DNA from: Camillea tinctor
Lineage: Eukaryota > Ascomycota > Sordariomycetes > Xylariales > Xylariaceae
Length of the DNA: 64,000 nucleotides
Assembly (NCBI GenBank): GCA_022578605.1
Contig: MU394066.1
Location: 124,001 to 188,000 of the forward strand
Direction of reading: 5' to 3'
The notes below the pieces were generated by a model, which saw nothing but the letters and a program-made list of their open reading frames with translations, made no database searches and was not told the DNA's origin. The position numbers and the translations under genes were made by a program. Position 1 is the stretch's first letter. Each line of letters starts with the position of its first letter. Below, in pieces: positions 63,073 to 64,000 of this stretch.

Positions 63073-63567
63073 TCACATCCTCCCCCCAATCTCCGCCGTC
63101 GTCATCGGCGCCCTCCCTGCCCCCGACCCCATAGCCACGTAACCCTCCTGCCTCGCAAGCACCCCTCCTTCCAGCGCGCGCGCGAGCGCGGCCAGGTTCC
63201 GCCCCGCCCACAGCAGGCCCGCGCCCGAGATGGCCACGAACAGGAACCCGAAGATGGCCCAGAAGAAGGCCTTCTCCACCGGCGTGTACACGTACACCCC
63301 GTACGTGACCTCGATGCGGTACTTCTTGAGCTGCGCCCAGCGGAGGAGGGCCTCGGCGGGGGAGGTGGGCGGTGGGGGGCGGGTGGGGGAGTAGGAGGAG
63401 TAGAGGGAGGAAGATGGGAAGTAGGAGGGTGAGGATGAGTAGGGTATGCGGGTTGTGGCGATGGGTGAGGAGATGGAGGAGGTTGGAGCAGTGGTGGTGA
63501 TGCTGGTGGTGGTAGAAGAATAGGGGGAGGGGGATGATGGGTTGAGCTTCATCGTTGCGGACGACAT
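63073..63567 (-). CDS. hypothetical small membrane protein
   Basis: A single exon of 164 codons. The first ~70 residues are Ser/Thr/Pro-rich and disordered. A conserved-looking core follows, LLRWAQLKKYRIEVTYGVYVYTPVEKAFFW, and one membrane segment at about 101-121. The tail is Ala/Gly-rich. Similar short one-TM proteins with an EVTYGVY-like motif seem familiar from ascomycetes, but I cannot name a function. The second Met (residue 6) is an alternative start. Confidence 0.75.
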   Translation of the reverse strand: MSSATMKLNPSSPSPYSSTTTSITTTAPTSSISSPIATTRIPYSSSPSYFPSSSLYSSYSPTRPPPPTSPAEALLRWAQLKKYRIEVTYGVYVYTPVEKAFFWAIFGFLFVAISGAGLLWAGRNLAALARALEGGVLARQEGYVAMGSGAGRAPMTTAEIGGRM

Positions 63568-64000
63568 TGTGACAGCGACAACGGCGGGAATCTTGTTGTC
63601 TTAGTTTGGTTTATCTAGCTGGCGGCGTAAACAAACGTGAATATTGAGGCTGGGAATAGCAAGCGCGGTAGGGTTGTATATACTGATATATAGAGCGACA
63701 GCGACGACGACAAGATACTTCTTGGAAGCAGACGATATAAGAGCGACGAGCTTATGTCCCTTCCGTCCGGTAAGGCTGAGGAGGCGCAGCGACGGGACGG
63801 AAAGGGGGCAGACGGACGGTTTTAATATAGTAAATAGATAGATAGCAAAGCGCAACGAATCCCCGACTCGACTTACAGGAGTCTTCTGCTTTCTTGACTC
63901 TGAGATCTTAGACAGCTCCTCACTCTAATACCTAGACCGAGCATATATATATATGTATGCATGCATATAAAAAGTGAAACAGACCAGTAAGCAGTCAAGA
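63568..64000. other. 5' flank of the last gene
   Basis: Probable promoter of the gene at 63073-63567, with an AT run near 63943-63955. No other gene is seen before the window edge. Confidence 0.4.

Overview
The window comes from a filamentous ascomycete. Genes carry several short introns with GT..AG borders and pyrimidine-rich 3' ends, the families are typical of Pezizomycotina (Och1-like GT32, DUF3237, Ecp2/Hce2-type secreted protein, fungal PPOX-like protein, Nudix), and the spacers are long and full of TACCTAGGTA/ACCTACCTA-type words. Sordariomycetes, perhaps Xylariales, is my best guess from overall texture; this is inference. No tRNA, rRNA or CRISPR array was seen.

Layout. 461-2068 (+): low-complexity regulator-like protein with a DUF1752-like start. 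2069-9114: 7 kb without a convincing gene. 9115-11223 (-) and 11720-13117 (+): methylcrotonyl-CoA carboxylase beta subunit and isovaleryl-CoA dehydrogenase, head to head around a 496-bp promoter. 13118-18303: gene-poor. 18304-19989 (+): Nudix hydrolase whose frame does not join cleanly at its first intron. 21242-22517 (+): dienelactone hydrolase. 24412-24666: a foldback (MITE-like) element with 57-bp arms. 25079-26293 (-): hypothetical protein interrupted by an in-frame TAG. 27942-28791 (+): secreted Hce2-domain protein. 28792-37178: repeat-rich, gene-poor DNA. 37179-37376 (+): small Cys-rich ORF. 37455-38749 (-): NAD(P)HX epimerase in seven small exons. 39289-39947 (+): mitochondrial ribosomal protein bS16m. 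40975-43465 (-): methylcrotonyl-CoA carboxylase alpha (biotin) subunit. 44067-44976 (+): PPOX-like protein. 48354-49690 (+): DUF3237 protein. 51236-52033 (+): small coiled-coil protein. 56570-57735 (+): Och1-like glycosyltransferase. 59229-61585 (+): mitochondrial acyl-CoA ligase. 63073-63567 (-): small one-TM protein.

Functional theme. IVD, MCCB and MCCA carry out two successive steps of mitochondrial leucine breakdown (isovaleryl-CoA to 3-methylcrotonyl-CoA to 3-methylglutaconyl-CoA). In other filamentous fungi these genes form a tight cluster; here MCCA is separated from the IVD/MCCB pair by about 28 kb of gene-poor, repeat-containing DNA that also holds the secreted effector-like gene and two apparently damaged genes. 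The acyl-CoA ligase, NAXE and bS16m genes also point to mitochondrial or metabolite-repair functions, but nothing in the sequence shows they are co-regulated. I found no clear new multi-gene system. The most unusual items are the foldback element, the broken or unclear gene models at 18.3-20.0 and 25.1-26.3 kb, and the Trp-repeat/Hce2 secreted protein.
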